From an uncultured bacterium (GTDB lineage: Bacteria > Cyanobacteriota > Vampirovibrionia > Gastranaerophilales > Gastranaerophilaceae), in contig USEW01000081.1 of NCBI GenBank assembly GCA_900553845.1, positions 1-8,392 on the forward strand: a stretch of DNA of 8,392 nt, given 5' to 3'. Positions 6,284-8,392 of the stretch are shown piece after piece. How positions within the stretch are numbered: position 1 is the first letter of the stretch; each line of letters begins with the position of its first letter. A program made the position numbers and the translations under genes. Under the pieces are notes generated by a model, which was not told where the DNA came from, ran no database searches, and saw only the letters and a program-made list of their open reading frames with translations.

Positions 6284-6321
6284 AAAAAAATCTATATTAA
6301 GCTAACCTAATATAGATTTTT
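6284..6321 (-). terminator. Hairpin terminator of the hypothetical gene, abutting the metalloprotease start
   Basis: Perfect 14-bp inverted repeat: 6286-6299 pairs with 6308-6321 around an 8-nt loop (AGCTAACC on the + strand). In the minus direction the stem runs into seven T (complement of 6284-6290), the form of an intrinsic terminator for the gene ending at 6355. It ends only 8 nt before the metalloprotease ATG. Confidence 0.75.
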
Positions 6322-6344
6322 AATTAAATTTAATTTTTTGTCAA
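6316..6344 (-). promoter_or_regulatory. Candidate metalloprotease promoter overlapping the terminator
   Basis: On the minus strand an exact TTGACA (6344-6339) is followed at 17-nt spacing by AAAAAT (6321-6316), a 4/6 match to -10 that lacks its first T. Transcription from here would begin near 6309, leaving a leader of about 35 nt without the 5' arm of the hairpin. The -35 is good and the -10 poor. Confidence 0.35.
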
Positions 6345-6354
6345 CTATTAAAAC

Positions 6355-7296
6355 TTACTTTTGACTTTGTGTAACCCATTTTATTATACTCTCAGGGTTT
6401 GCTATATTATTACATAAATAATTATTAATTAACATACGATTGTTACCTGAATTCATGTCAAATTGGGTTGCTAATTTTTCAAATTTTTTATGATTTTTAA
6501 CTTTTGTCAAAGGAACATTTTTTGTTGCACTTTCAACTAGTGATGCTAACTTTAAATAAGACAAAGCAGCTATTTTTTCATCTTTTGTTATATCTTGATT
6601 AGATTCCAATTTTTGTGTAATTTTATCTGTATATTGATTGGCTATTTTTTCAAGTGCTTGTGCTAATTGTTTATAATGTTGTTTTTCTTGACTATCTTGA
6701 CTATTAGACGAAATATTATAATATTTATAAGCTAATAATGAAATGACAACAAGTGTTGATAAACCAGCCAATCCTACGGTAATTGAACTTATTATTGGTA
6801 ATGAAGCTGCTGAACCAACAACACCTGCTATTCCTGTAGCCAATATTGAACCAGCTTTTATTACATCCTTACTACTTTTTGCATAATTTATTGCTTTATC
6901 TATCTTTTCACTTGCATCTTTTCCTTTTTTTATATTTTTAAATGCATTAACCATATTTTCAGTAAATCCTGAAACTTGTTTTAATTCGTCAAGAATATCT
7001 TCACCAAGTGTATCAGATATTTCACTTCCAAATTTATCCAAGAAATCTTTAAATGTAGACGATATTTCATCACTACATTCAATAATATTGGAACAACGTG
7101 ATTCTTTATTTGATTCTTCAGTTTTTATATTATATAATACACGAGCCAAATCACTATTAACTGTTGGTTTACTTTCATTTTCCTCTATTTTTGAAACAAT
7201 TTCATTATTTCGAAATTTATTCTTTTCACTTTTAACAAAACTTGTATTTAATGGTCTAAATAATGTTGGATTACAATTCTGAACCAATAATGTCAT
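6355..7296 (-). CDS. Hypothetical protein with a glycine-rich hydrophobic hairpin
   Basis: I do not recognise this 313-residue protein. It has four parts. Residues 1-60 are polar and probably disordered, starting MTLLVQNCNPTLFRP. Residues 75-147 are charged and helical (SSTFKDFLDKFG, DILDELKQVSG). Residues 147-190 are two adjoining hydrophobic stretches rich in small residues (AGSILATGIAGVVGSAASLP, then a second ending LAYKYYN), compatible with a membrane hairpin. Residues 198-313 are charged and helical. There is no N-terminal signal peptide. The layout resembles membrane-inserting or effector-like proteins, but no catalytic motif is visible and a function should not be assigned. The start has only a weak AGAAAG before it. 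A TATAAT lies upstream at 7334-7329, and a hairpin terminator follows the stop. Confidence 0.8.
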   Translation of the reverse strand: MTLLVQNCNPTLFRPLNTSFVKSEKNKFRNNEIVSKIEENESKPTVNSDLARVLYNIKTEESNKESRCSNIIECSDEISSTFKDFLDKFGSEISDTLGEDILDELKQVSGFTENMVNAFKNIKKGKDASEKIDKAINYAKSSKDVIKAGSILATGIAGVVGSAASLPIISSITVGLAGLSTLVVISLLAYKYYNISSNSQDSQEKQHYKQLAQALEKIANQYTDKITQKLESNQDITKDEKIAALSYLKLASLVESATKNVPLTKVKNHKKFEKLATQFDMNSGNNRMLINNYLCNNIANPESIIKWVTQSQK

Positions 7297-7316
7297 ATAA
7301 ATCTTTCTATATTTAC

Positions 7317-7345
7317 TACTTTATTACTATTATAATAATAAAGTA
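7317..7345. repeat. 10-bp inverted repeat containing a -10 element upstream of the hypothetical gene
   Basis: TACTTTATTA (7317-7326) and TAATAAAGTA (7336-7345) are exact inverted copies around a 9-nt centre. On the minus strand an exact TATAAT (7334-7329) lies in that centre, with only a weak -35 (TCTTCA) 17 nt upstream. No T-run follows in the minus direction, so an operator around a promoter is more likely than a terminator; low complexity makes chance possible. Confidence 0.4.
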
Positions 7346-7393
7346 TTTAAATGAAGAAAAATTGCTATATTTTTAATATCATGTAAAATAATT

Positions 7394-8380
7394 TTAACAA
7401 ATTAAATTTACTTCACTATTGGATAAAAAATTATTTATATTTTCAATTGTTGTGTTCTGAATGTTATCTATTGCTTCATAAGTGTTATAACCAATATGTG
7501 AGGTAACGATTACATTATCTAAATTTAAAATTTTATGATTTATTAATGTGTTTTTCATACAATCATAATCTTCGCACTCTAATGTTGTAGTATACCCTTT
7601 TGGACATATATTTTGTTCACACTCTAGGACATCTAAAGCACAATATCCTATTTTTTTATCAAGCAATGCATTATATAAATCTTCAGTAACAATAATTTCT
7701 CCTCGAGAAACATTGACAAGTGTCATATTGTCTTTCATTATATTAAATTTTTCTTTATTAATTAAATGATATGAATGGTTATTTAAAGGTAATGTTAAAA
7801 TAATAATATTACAAGTTTTTAACATATCATCAAGGCTTGATTTTGTAATATTATAATCGCCTACAAATTTGTCATCATATTTAACATCATATGCAAAAAT
7901 TTTCATTCCAAATCCATTTGCAATACTTGCAACGTGTTTCCCTATTTTTCCAAGCCCTACAATTCCAAGTTTTTTTTGGTATAGCTCAAACCCAACATAT
8001 TTATCATTTGATGTTTTACAATTTTTAATATCAATAAATGATTTATTTATATGACGAATAAGAGTCAATAGAATACCAAATGCATACTCTGCTACAGTTT
8101 TATCGCCATAAGAGGGCACATTATATATTTTTATTCCGTGTTCTTTACAATAGGCTAAATCAACATTATTATAACCTGTTGAGCGAAGTATTATACATTT
8201 TAAATTGACAAATTTAGATAAAATGCTCTCATCTAAATTAGAGGATGTAAAAACCGAAATTATTTCAACATTATCTAAATTTGCATCCTCAAAATCAACA
8301 CTATCAATACTATGTTCAAAAAATAGAACATTGTAGTTATCAAGATTAAACTTTATTAATTTTTTATCAACTTTAAAATC
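7394..8380 (-). CDS. D-lactate dehydrogenase-family 2-hydroxyacid dehydrogenase, N-terminus interrupted by a stop
   Basis: NAD-dependent D-2-hydroxyacid dehydrogenase, most like D-lactate dehydrogenase (pyruvate to D-lactate). Matching sequence runs for about 328 codons from 8380: FKVDKKLI, then CIILRSTGYNNVDL and NVPSYGDKTVAEYAFG, the Rossmann loop GLGKIG, the NAD-binding Asp in FAYDVK, catalytic Arg in NVSRGE, Glu in DVLECE (second Glu) and His in VTSHIGYNT. Catalytic residues are all present. The only standard start codon is a GTG at 8119 inside the conserved VPSY block; starting there (241 residues) would lose most of the substrate-binding domain. Directly before D-F-K-V-D-K-K is an in-frame TAA (8383-8381), preceded by codons for Y-I-I up to the window edge, matching the expected first beta strand. 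It is therefore a probable recent pseudogene, or a sequence error; the family call is firm, functionality is not. Confidence 0.8.
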   Translation of the reverse strand, partial: DFKVDKKLIKFNLDNYNVLFFEHSIDSVDFEDANLDNVEIISVFTSSNLDESILSKFVNLKCIILRSTGYNNVDLAYCKEHGIKIYNVPSYGDKTVAEYAFGILLTLIRHINKSFIDIKNCKTSNDKYVGFELYQKKLGIVGLGKIGKHVASIANGFGMKIFAYDVKYDDKFVGDYNITKSSLDDMLKTCNIIILTLPLNNHSYHLINKEKFNIMKDNMTLVNVSRGEIIVTEDLYNALLDKKIGYCALDVLECEQNICPKGYTTTLECEDYDCMKNTLINHKILNLDNVIVTSHIGYNTYEAIDNIQNTTIENINNFLSNSEVNLIC

Positions 8381-8383
8381 TTA
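8381..8383 (-). other. In-frame TAA at the expected N-terminus of the dehydrogenase
   Basis: Minus-strand reading gives Y-I-I-stop-D-F-K-V-D-K-K. Related enzymes have an aromatic or small residue at the stop position (for example F-Y-D-x-K or V-Y-S-T-K). A single change from TAT or TAC would explain it. Only nine bases lie beyond it, so the true start is outside the window. Confidence 0.6.
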
Positions 8384-8392
8384 TATTATGTA

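Noticed and set aside
7317..7345. Inverted repeat as terminator of the dehydrogenase gene
   Set aside because: No T-run follows the stem in the minus direction, and a TATAAT lies in its centre.
7394..8119. A complete 241-residue dehydrogenase starting at GTG 8119
   Set aside because: The GTG is the Val of the conserved N-V-P-x-Y block, and homologous sequence continues 87 codons further upstream, so it is not the natural start.
1..8392. CRISPR array, insertion sequence, integrase, phage module or known defence genes
   Set aside because: No regularly spaced repeats, transposase motifs, terminal repeats or defence-protein signatures were seen in either strand.

Overview
The window is AT-rich bacterial DNA that best fits a non-photosynthetic member of the Cyanobacteriota, probably a gut Gastranaerophilales/Melainabacteria-type organism. 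The main evidence is EF-Tu, whose G domain carries the segment typical of cyanobacterial EF-Tu ([19 protein letters not shown]) and which starts with a cyanobacterial-style [15 protein letters not shown]. Supporting signs are three tRNA genes without an encoded CCA end, a cyanobacterial-style matrixin protease and very low GC. The lineage is inferred from recognised sequence patterns, not from a database search. TGA and TAA both end genes here, so the standard bacterial code applies.

Layout: (1) 1-1125, two tandem PlsC-type acyltransferase genes on the + strand. The first is cut by the window edge and overlaps the second by 4 nt. (2) 1117-2793, a near-consensus promoter (TTGACA-17-TATTAT) followed by tRNA-Thr(UGU), tRNA-Tyr(GUA), tRNA-Thr(GGU) and tuf. 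This is the classic tufB-type tRNA-tuf operon without its usual glycine tRNA, and it ends at a long hairpin shared with the convergent operon. (3) 2798-4768 on the - strand, a tightly packed operon pth, then a YkgJ-like cysteine-cluster protein, then a left-handed beta-helix O-acyltransferase. (4) 4899-5471, a divergent + strand regulator with two XRE-like helix-turn-helix units. (5) 5478-6275 (-), a matrixin-like zinc metalloprotease. (6) 6355-7296 (-), an unrecognised 313-residue protein with a glycine-rich hydrophobic hairpin. (7) 7394 to about 8380 (-), a D-lactate dehydrogenase-family gene whose frame is interrupted by a TAA near its expected N-terminus.

Functionally the left half is housekeeping: phospholipid acylation, translation elongation with its tRNAs, and peptidyl-tRNA recycling. 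The right half is more lineage-specific: a regulator, a protease, a membrane-associated unknown and a possibly decayed fermentation enzyme. I see no CRISPR array, insertion sequence, phage module or recognisable defence system. The most notable items are the reduced tRNA-tuf operon, the interrupted dehydrogenase, the duplicated regulator fold, and the protease gene whose start codon lies only about 10 nt beyond a terminator-like hairpin.
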